58,790 nucleotides of DNA from Methylotenera_A sp049687015 (GCA_049687015.1 JBAVIP010000076.1:1-58790); one strand, 5' to 3'. Counted from the stretch's first letter, positions 7,997-17,442 are shown. The notes: generated from the letters alone by a model not told the origin. A program made the numbers and translations.

Positions 7997-8743
7997 ATGA
8001 TATTGAATATTGCAAGAAAAGAACTTAAAAGTGTGTTCGCATCGCCCATGGGTTGGATTATCCTGGCTTTGCTCATGTTCGCGTTTGGTACGTACTACCT
8101 TAACGGCGTAAATGATTATTTCGAGGTGATGTCCGGCTCCATTCGCCCCGCCGAGCGTTTAGGCGTAACGCAATTCGTCGGTCAGAACGTGTATGGATTA
8201 GCCTCGTTCATTATGTTGTTTGCAGTGCCGTTGCTCTCTATGCGACTGATATCCGAAGAGCGTCGCAACCAGACATTGCCTTTCTTATTCAGTGCGCCGT
8301 TATCACTCACTGAGATCGTCATAGGCAAATTCATTGGTTTGGTCGTTTTTTTAAGCATCCTGATTGTCTATATCGCGCTGATGCTGTTTACGCTAAATAT
8401 ATGGACAGACATCGATTTTGGCTACATTCTGGCTAATTCATTCGGCCTGTTTTTACTGCTGGCGAGTTTTTCTGCGCTTGGGCTATATTTTTCCAGCTTA
8501 ACCTCGCAGCCGGTAGTGGCAGCCATTTTGACTTTTATCGCACTTTTTGCGCTGATGATTTTGGATCGCTTTTTTGCGGGTGACCCAAGTAATACCATGT
8601 CGCAATTGTCTTTGATGAAGCATTTTCAATCGTTTGCAGGCGGTTTGATCGATAGTGCAGATATCGCTTACTTCATTTTGTTTATTATTACCTTTTTAAC
8701 ATTAACAATTCGTCGCTTAGATGCAGACCGCTTAAGAGGCTAA
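7997..8743 (+). CDS. ABC-2 type permease (GldF-like)
   Basis: A 248-residue inner-membrane protein with about six predicted helices. After an N-terminal amphipathic start (ARKELKSVFASPMGW) come hydrophobic segments near 20-35, 65-85, 105-130, 140-160, 170-190 and 220-240. The segment MRLISEERRNQTLPFLFSAP is the ABC-2 coupling region (E-E-R-x-x-x-T-x-x-x-L). It follows its ATPase and would form the membrane channel with it. Confidence 0.92.
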   Translation: MILNIARKELKSVFASPMGWIILALLMFAFGTYYLNGVNDYFEVMSGSIRPAERLGVTQFVGQNVYGLASFIMLFAVPLLSMRLISEERRNQTLPFLFSAPLSLTEIVIGKFIGLVVFLSILIVYIALMLFTLNIWTDIDFGYILANSFGLFLLLASFSALGLYFSSLTSQPVVAAILTFIALFALMILDRFFAGDPSNTMSQLSLMKHFQSFAGGLIDSADIAYFILFIITFLTLTIRRLDADRLRG

Positions 8744-8756
8744 TTGGATTAAGTCT

Positions 8757-10136
8757 ATGAAAATCAACAAAAATTTACGTTTACAAATGTTGGCGCAAAG
8801 CTGGTTTTTTGTGCTGATATTTTTACTGCTTATTGTTCTTTTAGGCTATCTGGCAAGCCAATATCATGTTGCAAAAGATATCACACAAGCTAATCGCAAC
8901 ATACTCACGCCGGGCAGTGTGAATATACTCAAGACCATGAAAGACCCTGTGAACATCACGGTGTTCGCCACTAATGATGATGCTAATCGTGGCGACACTT
9001 TCCGCAAAGGCATGATCGATTTTATGGCGCGTTATCAGCGTGAAAAGAAAGATATTCATCTTAAATTCATTAATCCAGCCGCAGAGCCAAAACTCGCGCA
9101 AGAGGCTAATATTAAGCAAGATGGCGAAGTGGTGGTTGAGTACAACAAGCGCACTGAGCATATTTCTCCACCGATTGCCGAGCAGGAAATGACCAATCTG
9201 CTGGTACGTTTGGCACGCACCAATACTAAGCCGGTGATGTTTTTAGATGGCCATGGTGAACGTTTATTACACGGCACCAAAAATCAAGATCTGGGCGCAT
9301 TTGGTAAGCAGCTTGAAGATAGAGGCTTTAAGTTTGCGAATCCTGATTTGAGACTGGTGCCACAAGTGCCCAGCAATGGCTCGATGTTGTTAATTGCATC
9401 ACCACAAGTCGATATAACGCCTGCTGAGGTGAAAAAAATCAAAGCATATCTTGATGCGGGTGGCAATTTGTTGTGGCTGCTGGATGACGATAATTTGCGG
9501 GGCCTGGATGAAATTGCTCAGTACATTGGCTTATCTGTCTCGCCCGGAATGGTTGTGGAATATGGAACTGATCCTAAAGTTGCACTGGGTGCTGTGTATG
9601 GTGATCACGCCATCACGCGCACGCTTAATATGGCTACCAGTTTTCCGATTGCACATGAGGTTACTGCTAAAGGTACTGAAGAAAACGGGTGGGAAGTCAG
9701 CAATCTGGTCGATGTGGCGCACAATGGCTGGCTAGAATCCGGTAAATTAGAGAAGACAGGTGATCCGCAAAAAGTAACTTACGACCCCAAAACAGAAAAG
9801 CGTGGGCCGATCAATATTGGCGTAGCGCTGCAGCGCGTGTATGGAAAAAAAGGCCAGCGTGTGGTGGTGATGGGTAACGCCAACTTTTTAACAAACACCT
9901 ATATCACGAGTGGCGGCAACTTGGATTTAGGCATTAATATCGTCAATTGGCTGACCGGGGATGATACTTTGATTACCATTCAACCTATGCCATTGAAAGA
10001 CATTAATGTCACTATTCCAAGCGATGACAAAAGTCGACTGGTTGCCTGGACAGTGTTTCATGGCTTCCAGTTTTTCATCCCAATCGGTGTGTTCATTGCG
10101 GGCTTCTGGTTGTGGTGGAAGCGCAGAAAAGCCTAA
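8757..10136 (+). CDS. GldG-family ABC transporter auxiliary protein
   Basis: A 459-residue protein with one N-terminal membrane helix (about 15-33), a large periplasmic domain and a C-terminal helix (about 438-455) followed by a basic tail WWKRRKA. The periplasmic part includes MFLDGHGERLL (about 160-170) and the LWLLDDDN motif found in GldG/DUF4350-type domains. Such proteins partner Gld-type ATPase/permease pairs. The gene starts 14 bases after the permease stop, so it is in the same operon. Confidence 0.88.
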   Translation: MKINKNLRLQMLAQSWFFVLIFLLLIVLLGYLASQYHVAKDITQANRNILTPGSVNILKTMKDPVNITVFATNDDANRGDTFRKGMIDFMARYQREKKDIHLKFINPAAEPKLAQEANIKQDGEVVVEYNKRTEHISPPIAEQEMTNLLVRLARTNTKPVMFLDGHGERLLHGTKNQDLGAFGKQLEDRGFKFANPDLRLVPQVPSNGSMLLIASPQVDITPAEVKKIKAYLDAGGNLLWLLDDDNLRGLDEIAQYIGLSVSPGMVVEYGTDPKVALGAVYGDHAITRTLNMATSFPIAHEVTAKGTEENGWEVSNLVDVAHNGWLESGKLEKTGDPQKVTYDPKTEKRGPINIGVALQRVYGKKGQRVVVMGNANFLTNTYITSGGNLDLGINIVNWLTGDDTLITIQPMPLKDINVTIPSDDKSRLVAWTVFHGFQFFIPIGVFIAGFWLWWKRRKA

Positions 10137-10148
10137 GGAAATATTGCA

Positions 10149-11042
10149 ATGAAAAAAAGGTGGTTGCTGAATCTGGTGATGCTGGCTGTTGTAGCTGGCC
10201 TGATAGTGTTTTTGTACATGCGCCCGCAAGCCAATACCAGCGCGCCTGCCCAGCATGAGGTTTCTACATTAAAACTGGCGGATTTCACTGCGATTAAAGT
10301 AGAGTTTCCTGCCAAAGCGCCTACCAGCTTCGAAAATGTTGACGGTTTTTGGCGTATGACAGCGCCTTATAAAGCGCGTGCAGACCAAATGTCTGTACAG
10401 CGCATTTTGTCGATTATCGCGGCTAAAAGTGCAGAGAAATTTCCCGCTACCGATTTAGCCAAGTTTGGGCTGGATAACCCGCAGTTAAGGCTCAAGCTAA
10501 CTAAGGCTACCGGTGCTGAAGAGTTTGCTTTTGGTACGTTTAATCCTGTGAGTGAGGAGCAATATGTGGCTTACAAAGATGCAGTTTATCTGTTGCCGGG
10601 AAGTTACGCCGAAGCAGCAAGCATACAACCCATTGAGCTGATTGATAAAACCCCACTTACCAAAAATGAAGTCAAGCAAATTACCGGATTTGATTTTTCT
10701 CGCCTGGAGCAATGGGAAGAAGTGCGTCTGAACGTGGATGTCGCGGATGGCAAGTGGAAGGTGAATGCGCCCAAAGCCAAACCCACACAAAACGAGATGA
10801 ATGAATGGCTGGATTTCAGCTGGAAGCAGGCACAGGCCAAACAGGTTGAACTCTATACGCCAGATCGTAAAACCACTTATCCTTCGTTCGAAGTGAAACT
10901 GAAAGATGGCAAAAAAGTACATTTCGATAAAATCCAGGAGGCGCCGGATTTACTGCTAGGCCGTCCCGATGAAGGTATTTTGTATCACTTTAGTAACGAC
11001 GTCGGGTTTGCCATGCTCAACCCGCCGCTCAATTTGCAATAG
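10149..11042 (+). CDS. DUF4340 domain protein of the ABC operon
   Basis: A 297-residue membrane-anchored protein: one N-terminal helix (about 7-24) and a periplasmic domain containing repeated beta modules such as FENVDGFWRMTAPYKARAD and LAKFGLDNPQLRLKL (about 96-110), typical of DUF4340. It begins 13 bases after the GldG-like gene and completes the four-gene exporter operon. Biochemical role unknown. Confidence 0.87.
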   Translation: MKKRWLLNLVMLAVVAGLIVFLYMRPQANTSAPAQHEVSTLKLADFTAIKVEFPAKAPTSFENVDGFWRMTAPYKARADQMSVQRILSIIAAKSAEKFPATDLAKFGLDNPQLRLKLTKATGAEEFAFGTFNPVSEEQYVAYKDAVYLLPGSYAEAASIQPIELIDKTPLTKNEVKQITGFDFSRLEQWEEVRLNVDVADGKWKVNAPKAKPTQNEMNEWLDFSWKQAQAKQVELYTPDRKTTYPSFEVKLKDGKKVHFDKIQEAPDLLLGRPDEGILYHFSNDVGFAMLNPPLNLQ

Positions 11043-11060
11043 AAGTCATGTTTTTTAACC

Positions 11061-11891
11061 ATGCCTGAACTGCCCGAGGTAGAAGTTACTCGCCGCGGGC
11101 TGGCTCCTCTTTTAAATCAAACGGTTAAGAACGTCGTCATTCGTAACGCTGGCATGCGCTGGCCAATTCCGGCACATCTGCCGCAAACACTTCACAATCA
11201 AAAACTGCTTGGCCTAAGGCGTCGCGCAAAGTATATCCTGGCTGATTTCGAAAACGGTACTTTGCTGCTGCATTTAGGCATGTCGGGGCGCATTTGCTTG
11301 CTCGATAGAAATTATCCACCTGAAAAACATGACCATTTTGATATTCAGTTTCATGGTGTTGATGGGAAAGCTGGCCAGGTACTGCGCCTGCGCGATCCGC
11401 GCCGATTTGGCGCGGTGCTGTGGGCGGGCGAGAAGCCGAATGAGCATGCTCTATTAAGGGTGCTGGGCCCGGAACCACTCGAAGATAACTTTAACGCTAA
11501 ATATCTGCATGGTGAACTATGTACACGCAGCGCAGCCATTAAAGTAGCCATTATGGATAGCCACTTGGTGGTGGGTGTTGGTAATATTTACGCTTCAGAA
11601 TCGCTATTCCGGGCGCGCATTCACCCAGAAATACCTGCTAAACAGCTGACATTAAAACAGTGTGAAAATTTAGTGGCAGAAATTAAAGCCACACTCAATG
11701 ATGCGCTTAATGCGGGCGGAAGCAGCTTACGGGATTTTTTTGGTGCCGATGGCAACCCGGGTTATTTCCAGCAGGAATATTTCGTGTATGGTCGTACCGG
11801 CGAGCCTTGCAAAGTATGCGGAAAACCCATCCAATGCATCCGCTTAGGGCAGCGCTCTACGTTTTTTTGTGCACATTGCCAAAAGCGCTAA
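11061..11891 (+). CDS. mutM: Formamidopyrimidine-DNA glycosylase
   Basis: Bifunctional base-excision repair enzyme for 8-oxoguanine and FaPy lesions. The 276 residues include the catalytic N-terminus (M)PELPEVEVTRRGL with Pro2 and Glu3, Lys57 in RRRAKY, the H2TH region containing VVGVGNIYASESLF, and a C-terminal zinc finger with CKVCGK and CAHC pairs plus the conserved Arg in QRSTFFC. It lies 18 bases after the DUF4340 gene and its end overlaps the convergent ubiB stop by 4 bases. Confidence 0.97.
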   Translation: MPELPEVEVTRRGLAPLLNQTVKNVVIRNAGMRWPIPAHLPQTLHNQKLLGLRRRAKYILADFENGTLLLHLGMSGRICLLDRNYPPEKHDHFDIQFHGVDGKAGQVLRLRDPRRFGAVLWAGEKPNEHALLRVLGPEPLEDNFNAKYLHGELCTRSAAIKVAIMDSHLVVGVGNIYASESLFRARIHPEIPAKQLTLKQCENLVAEIKATLNDALNAGGSSLRDFFGADGNPGYFQQEYFVYGRTGEPCKVCGKPIQCIRLGQRSTFFCAHCQKR

Positions 11892-13441
11892 TTAATTAAC
11901 AAAAACAAACTTACACCCTGAAGTATCACGAGGGTAATTATTGTAAGAACGAGACATTTCTGCCAGTTAGCCTGTTTTTGTTGTGCTTTAATTAACTCGT
12001 CAATCGCCTGCCGCAGTGGTGCTTCTTGTTCGGCGTGGGTTTGTTGGCGGAGAAATTGATGCACCAAACGTGGCATTTGCGGCGCGTTTTTAAGTATAAA
12101 TGGCAGCTCTTTTTTAAGTGATTCCGCTACGCTGCGCCAGCCAATTTGTTCGCTCATCCAGCGTTTTAAAAACGGTTTGGCGGTTTGCCACAAGTCGATA
12201 TTCGGATCTAAATCACGGCCCAGGCCTTCAATATTTAGCAAGGTTTTTTGCAGCATGACAAGTTGCGGTTGAATCACTACCCCAAACCGGCGTGACATTT
12301 GAAACAAACTTAATAAGGTTCTGCCGAAGGAAATATCTTTAAGTGGTTTGTTAAAAATAGGCTCGCAGATAGCGCGAATGCTGGTTTCCAACTCGTCCAC
12401 ATTGGTGTCTTTTGGCACCCAGCCCGATTCAATGTGCGCTACGGCTACATCGCGATAATCGCGATTAAAGAAAGCTAAAAAGTTTCGCGCCAGATAATAT
12501 TTGTCGGTGTCGTTCAGATTGCCCATGATGCCAAAATCAAGCGCAATATACTTACCTTTATCTGGGCCATCATCTGCCACCTGGATATTGCCCGGGTGCA
12601 TATCGGCATGAAAAAACCCATCGCGAAATACTTGCGTAAAGAATATTTCCACGCCGTCGTGCGCTAGTTTGGTGATGTCGATACCTTTTGCTCGCAATAC
12701 ATCAATCTGGCTTACAGGCGTGCCGTGCATGCGCTGCATGGTCATCACTTCTTTGCGGCAGTAATCCCAATGCACTTCCGGTATCAATAGACGTTTGTCG
12801 GTAAAATTACGCGCCAGTTGGCTGCAATTCGCGGCTTCCAGCGTTAAATCCAGCTCATGCTGCGTGTGGCGCGCAAACTCTTCCACAATTTCCTGTGGCT
12901 TAAGGCGTTTGCCTTCGGACGAAACCGCTTGTACAAACCAGGCGAGCGATTGGAGCAGGGAAATGTCCTGGTTGATGATTTTGGCAATGTTTGGCCGCAA
13001 TACCTTGACCGCAACCGGCTTGCCATCCAGCAAATTGGCAAAGTGTACCTGCGCGACCGAGGCGCTTGCTATGGCCATTTTGTCAAACTGGCTATAAATC
13101 TGGTCGAGTGGCAGCCCGAATGCGGTTTCTATGGTGGCTTGCACCTCTGCAAAAACAACCGGTGGCACCTGGTCTTGCAGCTTGGCCAGTTCATCTGCCA
13201 CATCAGGCGGCAATAAATCGCGCCTGGTGGAGAGCACTTGACCGAATTTAACAAAAATCGGTCCTAATTTCTCTAACGCTAAACGCAGCCGAACGCCGCG
13301 CGGTTGTAGCTTGTTGCGCCAAAAAAATATGATTTGAATAAATTGATGCAAAGGGCGCAGTGGTGCGTGTTCATGAATAAAATCATCCAGGCCAAAGCGC
13401 AGTGCTACAAAAATGATATAAATCAGCCGAAAATAATGCAT
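11888..13441 (-). CDS. ubiB: Ubiquinone biosynthesis kinase-like protein UbiB
   Basis: Atypical protein-kinase-like ATPase needed for aerobic ubiquinone synthesis. The 517-residue protein carries the family's KxGQ motif (VKFGQVLSTRRDLLPPD, about 64-80), an Ala-rich nucleotide loop (ASASVAQVH), Lys in VAVKVLRP, HADMHPGNI and ALDFGIMG as catalytic and metal motifs, and two C-terminal membrane segments ending VLTIITLVILQGVSLFLLI. It follows ubiJ by 2 bases, forming a ubiE-ubiJ-ubiB operon. Confidence 0.96.
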   Translation of the reverse strand: MHYFRLIYIIFVALRFGLDDFIHEHAPLRPLHQFIQIIFFWRNKLQPRGVRLRLALEKLGPIFVKFGQVLSTRRDLLPPDVADELAKLQDQVPPVVFAEVQATIETAFGLPLDQIYSQFDKMAIASASVAQVHFANLLDGKPVAVKVLRPNIAKIINQDISLLQSLAWFVQAVSSEGKRLKPQEIVEEFARHTQHELDLTLEAANCSQLARNFTDKRLLIPEVHWDYCRKEVMTMQRMHGTPVSQIDVLRAKGIDITKLAHDGVEIFFTQVFRDGFFHADMHPGNIQVADDGPDKGKYIALDFGIMGNLNDTDKYYLARNFLAFFNRDYRDVAVAHIESGWVPKDTNVDELETSIRAICEPIFNKPLKDISFGRTLLSLFQMSRRFGVVIQPQLVMLQKTLLNIEGLGRDLDPNIDLWQTAKPFLKRWMSEQIGWRSVAESLKKELPFILKNAPQMPRLVHQFLRQQTHAEQEAPLRQAIDELIKAQQKQANWQKCLVLTIITLVILQGVSLFLLIN

Positions 13442-13443
13442 AT

Positions 13444-14034
13444 TTACTGGGAATTACTTTCTATTGATTTTGCAAGTTTCTCAAGCCGTTTTTCAAAGCG
13501 CGCGACATCGCCTCGCAACGTATCAACCTCAGTATTGAATTGTTCCACATGGCGCTTTTTGGCAAGAACGTTTTTCTCTTCCTGCCAATATTCCACGAGC
13601 ATTTCAGCCAGATGAATACTTTGCTGCTTTGTCTCTTGAATGATTTTGTGGCTTGTCGCACCGATTTTGTTCGCAGCAATATCGCCCACGACATGACTCA
13701 AATCCTCTTCGATATCCCAGCGCATCAATTGCAACACTTTACTCAATTCGGTTGCCAGACGCGTATCACCATCGATTCTGATTTGTGTTTTTGCAGCCTC
13801 GTCTTTAGCTAATAAACGCAAAGCCATGCTGGGAGGCAGGTGGATAGTGGCGTCCGGCGCGGCAGTTTCACCTGCAATGGCCAGGCTGCCGTCTTCCAGA
13901 ATCAGCAAGTTGGTTTTCATCAGAGCAGCATCAAACTGAATGACCTTTCCCGCAAGGCCGATTAAATGCTCGCGCGACCAATTGTTTTGATTGGTGAGGT
14001 GCTGCAAAAAGCGTGTTGCAAGCGGCTTAAACAT
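13444..14034 (-). CDS. ubiJ: Ubiquinone biosynthesis accessory factor UbiJ (SCP2 domain)
   Basis: A 196-residue protein with an SCP2-like lipid-binding domain in the first 110 residues (LILEDGSLAIAGETAAPDAT, then IHLPPSMALRLL) and a C-terminal coiled coil (about 150-190: KKRHVEQFNTEVDTLRGDVA). UbiJ binds ubiquinone intermediates and organises the Ubi complex together with UbiK. Its ATG shares one base with the ubiE stop (TGATG), indicating translational coupling. Confidence 0.92.
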   Translation of the reverse strand: MFKPLATRFLQHLTNQNNWSREHLIGLAGKVIQFDAALMKTNLLILEDGSLAIAGETAAPDATIHLPPSMALRLLAKDEAAKTQIRIDGDTRLATELSKVLQLMRWDIEEDLSHVVGDIAANKIGATSHKIIQETKQQSIHLAEMLVEYWQEEKNVLAKKRHVEQFNTEVDTLRGDVARFEKRLEKLAKSIESNSQ

Positions 14035-14786
14035 CAGGTTTTATACCCTTTATGCAAAGCCACCACGCCCGCGCTCAGGTTGTAATAATCCACCTTGCCT
14101 AACCCCGCATCCAGCATCATTTGTTTGAGCGTATCCTGGTCTGGGTGCATGCGGATGCTTTCCGCCAGATACTGGTAGCTTTCGGCATCCTTGGCGATCA
14201 GTTTGCCCATAAACGGCAGAAATTTGAACGAGTAGGCATCGTATAGCTTCGCCAGCGGTTGCCATACTTTTGAGAACTCCAGCACCAGCAAGCGCCCGCC
14301 TGTTTTAAGCACGCGCTGCATCTCTTTTAGCGCAATGTCTTTGTGCGTCATATTGCGCAGGCCAAATGCCACGATGACGCAATCAAACGTATTATCAGGA
14401 AAAGGCAGTTTCTCGGCATTGCACTGTGCAGCGGGTACGCTCAGGCCCGCATCTATCATCCTGTCGCGACCTACCGCCAGCATGGATGCGTTAATGTCGG
14501 TGAGAATCACTTCCCCTGGATTTTGAATTAAATGGCTGCCAACTTTTTTTGCAAAAAGTTTAGATAAATCACCACTGCCGCCAGCAATATCCAGCACTTT
14601 GTCGCCGGGCTTTACGCCACTTACTTCCACCGCGAAGCGTTTCCAGCCACGGTGCAGTCCGGCCGACATGACGTCGTTCATGATGTCGTATTTACTGGCA
14701 ACGGAATGAAATACCTCGCCTACTTTTTGTTGCTTTTCAGTTTCATCGACCGTTTTATAGCCAAAATGTGTGGTTTTATCGCTCAT
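14034..14786 (-). CDS. ubiE: Ubiquinone/menaquinone C-methyltransferase UbiE
   Basis: SAM-dependent C-methyltransferase of ubiquinone synthesis. The 250 residues show THFGYKTVDETEKQQKVGEV at the start, SAM motif I VLDIAGGSGDLSKLF (65-79), and the family signature FGLRNMTHKDIALKEMQRVL. It overlaps the DUF971 gene upstream by 4 bases (ATGA) and the ubiJ start by one. Confidence 0.97.
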   Translation of the reverse strand: MSDKTTHFGYKTVDETEKQQKVGEVFHSVASKYDIMNDVMSAGLHRGWKRFAVEVSGVKPGDKVLDIAGGSGDLSKLFAKKVGSHLIQNPGEVILTDINASMLAVGRDRMIDAGLSVPAAQCNAEKLPFPDNTFDCVIVAFGLRNMTHKDIALKEMQRVLKTGGRLLVLEFSKVWQPLAKLYDAYSFKFLPFMGKLIAKDAESYQYLAESIRMHPDQDTLKQMMLDAGLGKVDYYNLSAGVVALHKGYKT

Positions 14787-15175
14787 GGCGTTTCCTTACT
14801 GATGTCTTTACGAGAGTGGCCTGCCATTTCGAGTTTGGTGATGTAGTCCTGCCACAAAGCCTCGTAATGTTCGGCTAAATAGTACAAATAATCCCATGAA
14901 TATAAGCCGGTATCGTGGCCATCCGAGAACACGAGCTTGACCGCATAATTGCCGACGGGTTCGATGTCTGTGATATACACGTGTTCTTTGCCAATTTGCA
15001 GCGTTTCTTGCCCTGTACCATGGCCGCGCACTTCAGCGGAAGGCGAATGTACACGTAAAAACTCGCATGAGAGCATGCACTCGGTGCCGTTATCAAATTT
15101 AATTTCTAACAGGCGCGAAGCTTGGTGCAGGCGGATATCAATGGGTCGAGGTGAGTTTACGTTTAAGCCGCTCAT
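14783..15175 (-). CDS. DUF971 protein (gamma-butyrobetaine hydroxylase N-terminal-like domain)
   Basis: A 130-residue protein almost wholly made of the DUF971/GBBH-like N-terminal domain: DIRLHQASRLLEIKFDNGTE, then LSCEFLRVHSPSAEVRGHG, then EPVGNYAVKLVFSDGHDTGL followed by YSWDYLYYL. Related domains occur next to 4Fe-4S carriers and in BBOX enzymes. Here it heads the ubiE-ubiJ-ubiB operon with a 4-base overlap to ubiE, so a link to ubiquinone or iron metabolism is plausible but unproven. Confidence 0.85.
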   Translation of the reverse strand: MSGLNVNSPRPIDIRLHQASRLLEIKFDNGTECMLSCEFLRVHSPSAEVRGHGTGQETLQIGKEHVYITDIEPVGNYAVKLVFSDGHDTGLYSWDYLYYLAEHYEALWQDYITKLEMAGHSRKDISKETP

Positions 15176-15344
15176 TTAAGAATGTATGCAATTGAACAAA
15201 CTGAAATGATAGCAGAACATGCCCCCTGGCTAATAAATTAGCGGTTTTTACCACAACTTTTTTTATGCAAATGCCGTTTGTCGCTAAAAATCTACCATTC
15301 ATCAGAATTTAAATGAATTAACCATGTTGATGTGACTGATTTAT

Positions 15345-15372
15345 TTGAATATTTACAATGTCGTGATAAAGT
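15345..15372 (+). promoter_or_regulatory. Probable sigma-70 promoter of the dynamin-like gene
   Basis: TTGAAT (15345-15350), a 16-base spacer and TAAAGT (15367-15372) give a moderate match to the housekeeping consensus. Start of transcription would fall near 15379, just before the hairpin at 15384-15415. Confidence 0.4.
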
Positions 15373-15383
15373 ACGATTACTAG

Positions 15384-15415
15384 AAAAGTAGCCAATTCTG
15401 GCGACTACTTTTTTT
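15384..15415 (+). terminator. Terminator-like hairpin in the leader of the dynamin-like gene
   Basis: AAAAGTAG (15384-15391) pairs with CTACTTTT (15405-15412), with an inner GCCA/TGGC pairing, and ends in seven T. It lies directly before the GGGGA ribosome-binding site and ATG at 15426. It has the form of an intrinsic terminator placed in a 5' leader, that is, an attenuator. Confidence 0.7.
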
Positions 15416-15425
15416 GGGGACTAGC

Positions 15426-17384
15426 ATGGCAGAAAATAAATTAGCGCATCGATTTGCAGCCTACTCAGAGTGGCGAAAGGCGCTGGTGGACAGCATTTGC
15501 GATTATCGCAGCTGGCTGAACGAGCAAGAGCTGAATGACGCGCAAATTGACCAGCGCATTACCAGTCTGCTCGAGCGTTTGCGTGAAGATAAACTCAATG
15601 TCGCGTTTGTGGCCGAATTCTCACGCGGCAAATCAGAATTGATCAATGCCATCTTCTTTGCGGATTATGGCCAGCGCCTGCTGCCGTCCAGCGCAGGCCG
15701 TACCACAATGTGCCCTACAGAATTATTGTATGACCCGTCAAAACCGACCTCCATCATGATGTTGCCAATTGATACGCGCGCCTCGGATGCTACTACTACT
15801 GAATACAAGCGCTATCCGGATGAATGGCACACGGTCGAGTTTGATGTCGACAATAACGACAGCATGGTGGCTGCGTTTAAAGAGGTCAGCAGCACCAAAC
15901 GGGTGACGGCAGAAGAAGCCGAAAAATATGGGCTTTTTGATCCAAACAGCAGTGATGACGCCATGAGCCTGAATAAAGACGGCACAGTCGATATCCCCTG
16001 CTGGCGCTATGCAATAATTAATTTCCCTCATCCTTTGCTTGAGCAAGGGTTGGTTATTTTAGATACCCCGGGCTTGAATGCCATTGGTACCGAGCCTGAG
16101 CTGACATTGAACATGTTGCCAAATGCACATGCCGTGCTGTTTATTCTGGCGGCAGATACTGGTGTGACGAAATCTGAAATTGACGTCTGGCGCCAATATA
16201 TCAGCGGCACGCGCTGGAAGCAAAAAGGCCGCTTAGCTGTATTGAATAAGATTGACGGCCTTTGGGACGAACTAAAGAACGAAAAAGAAATTGAAAGAGA
16301 AATTAGCAAGCAAGTTAAAACCAGTGCCGAGCTATTAGGTTTGGAAACGAATCAAATTTTCCCGACTTCTGCACAAAAAGGCTTGCTGGCTAAAATAAAT
16401 GGTGATGAAGCTTTGTTGATACAAAGTCGTTTGCCAGCGCTTGAAAAGGCATTGTCTGACGAATTGATTCCCTCTAAAAAGGAAATCGTCCGCGACAATA
16501 CAAAAAATGAGATTGAAGATTTAATTGCCAATTCCAATATGATTCTGGAATCGCGCGTATCTGGTGTGGCAGAGCAGCTTGAAGAACTTCGTGGCTTGCG
16601 CGGTAAAAACGAAGATGTAGTTGAGCACATGATGAACAAGGTGAAAGTGGACAAGGAAAACTTTGAAAAAGGTTTGCAACGCTTTCAAGCGCTACGCAGC
16701 GTGTTTTCGCAACAAACCAACAAATTGTTTACTTTGTTGGGTATGGAGGCGCTTAAAGTGCAAGTACATACTACGCGCGAAACCATGGTAAACGCTAGCT
16801 TTACCAAAACAATCCGTGAAGCGATGGATCATTTTTTCACCGATCTAAAAGGTCGTTTGGTGTCATCAGACGCACAGATCGATGAAATTAAGAAAATGAT
16901 GGATGTGATGTACGACAAGTTCTCTAAGGAACATGGCTTGCGTAAATCTGAGCCGCCAGCGTTTTCAACATTGCGTTATCAAAAAGAATTGGCCAAGCTC
17001 GAGCGCGCTTATAAAGAGCAGTTTAACACCGCCTTTAACATGATCGCAAATGAGAAAATGACGTTGACTACCAAGTTTTTTGAGACCTTGGCGAGCCGTG
17101 TGATACATGTATATGAAGTGGCTAACCGTGATGTTGAGAACTGGTTGAAGGCAGTGATTGCGCCGATGGAATCGCAAGTTCGTGAGCATCAGTTGCAATT
17201 ACGTCGCCGTCTGGAAAGTATTAAACGGATCTACAAGGCGACCGATACTTTGGAAGACCGTATTCTAGAGCTTGAAAATATTGAGAAAAGCATTCGTGCC
17301 CAGATGATGGATCTAAAAGTATTGCGCCAGCATATGGGCAATGCACTGGCTTTTGAGAGTGAAGCAGAAACTAAAGCCGCCTAG
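15426..17384 (+). CDS. Dynamin-like large GTPase
   Basis: A 652-residue bacterial dynamin-family protein. The G domain has G1 AEFSRGKS (63-70), G2 Thr in GRTTMCPTE (91-99), G3 LDTPG (212-216) and G4 NKID (274-277). Long helical and coiled-coil segments follow (about 380-420 and 590-645) as in bacterial dynamin stalks; no membrane helix is evident. The first P-loop position is Ala where most GTPases have Gly. The ATG at 15426 is preferred to a TTG at 15414 because GGGGA stands just before it. Such proteins act in membrane remodelling or membrane-stress repair; the role here is unknown. It is monocistronic, between divergent DUF971 and convergent rpoH. Confidence 0.88.
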   Translation: MAENKLAHRFAAYSEWRKALVDSICDYRSWLNEQELNDAQIDQRITSLLERLREDKLNVAFVAEFSRGKSELINAIFFADYGQRLLPSSAGRTTMCPTELLYDPSKPTSIMMLPIDTRASDATTTEYKRYPDEWHTVEFDVDNNDSMVAAFKEVSSTKRVTAEEAEKYGLFDPNSSDDAMSLNKDGTVDIPCWRYAIINFPHPLLEQGLVILDTPGLNAIGTEPELTLNMLPNAHAVLFILAADTGVTKSEIDVWRQYISGTRWKQKGRLAVLNKIDGLWDELKNEKEIEREISKQVKTSAELLGLETNQIFPTSAQKGLLAKINGDEALLIQSRLPALEKALSDELIPSKKEIVRDNTKNEIEDLIANSNMILESRVSGVAEQLEELRGLRGKNEDVVEHMMNKVKVDKENFEKGLQRFQALRSVFSQQTNKLFTLLGMEALKVQVHTTRETMVNASFTKTIREAMDHFFTDLKGRLVSSDAQIDEIKKMMDVMYDKFSKEHGLRKSEPPAFSTLRYQKELAKLERAYKEQFNTAFNMIANEKMTLTTKFFETLASRVIHVYEVANRDVENWLKAVIAPMESQVREHQLQLRRRLESIKRIYKATDTLEDRILELENIEKSIRAQMMDLKVLRQHMGNALAFESEAETKAA

Positions 17385-17399
17385 TTAGTAATAAACAAT

Positions 17400-17429
17400 A
17401 AAAAAGCCGACTCAACGCCGGCTTTTTTA
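17400..17429. terminator. Bidirectional terminator between dynamin-like gene and rpoH
   Basis: AAAAAAGCCG (17400-17409) pairs with CGGCTTTTTT (17419-17428). Flanking A and T runs allow it to end both the rightward dynamin-like transcript and the leftward rpoH transcript. Confidence 0.88.
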
Positions 17430-17442
17430 TTGTTAAAACAAA

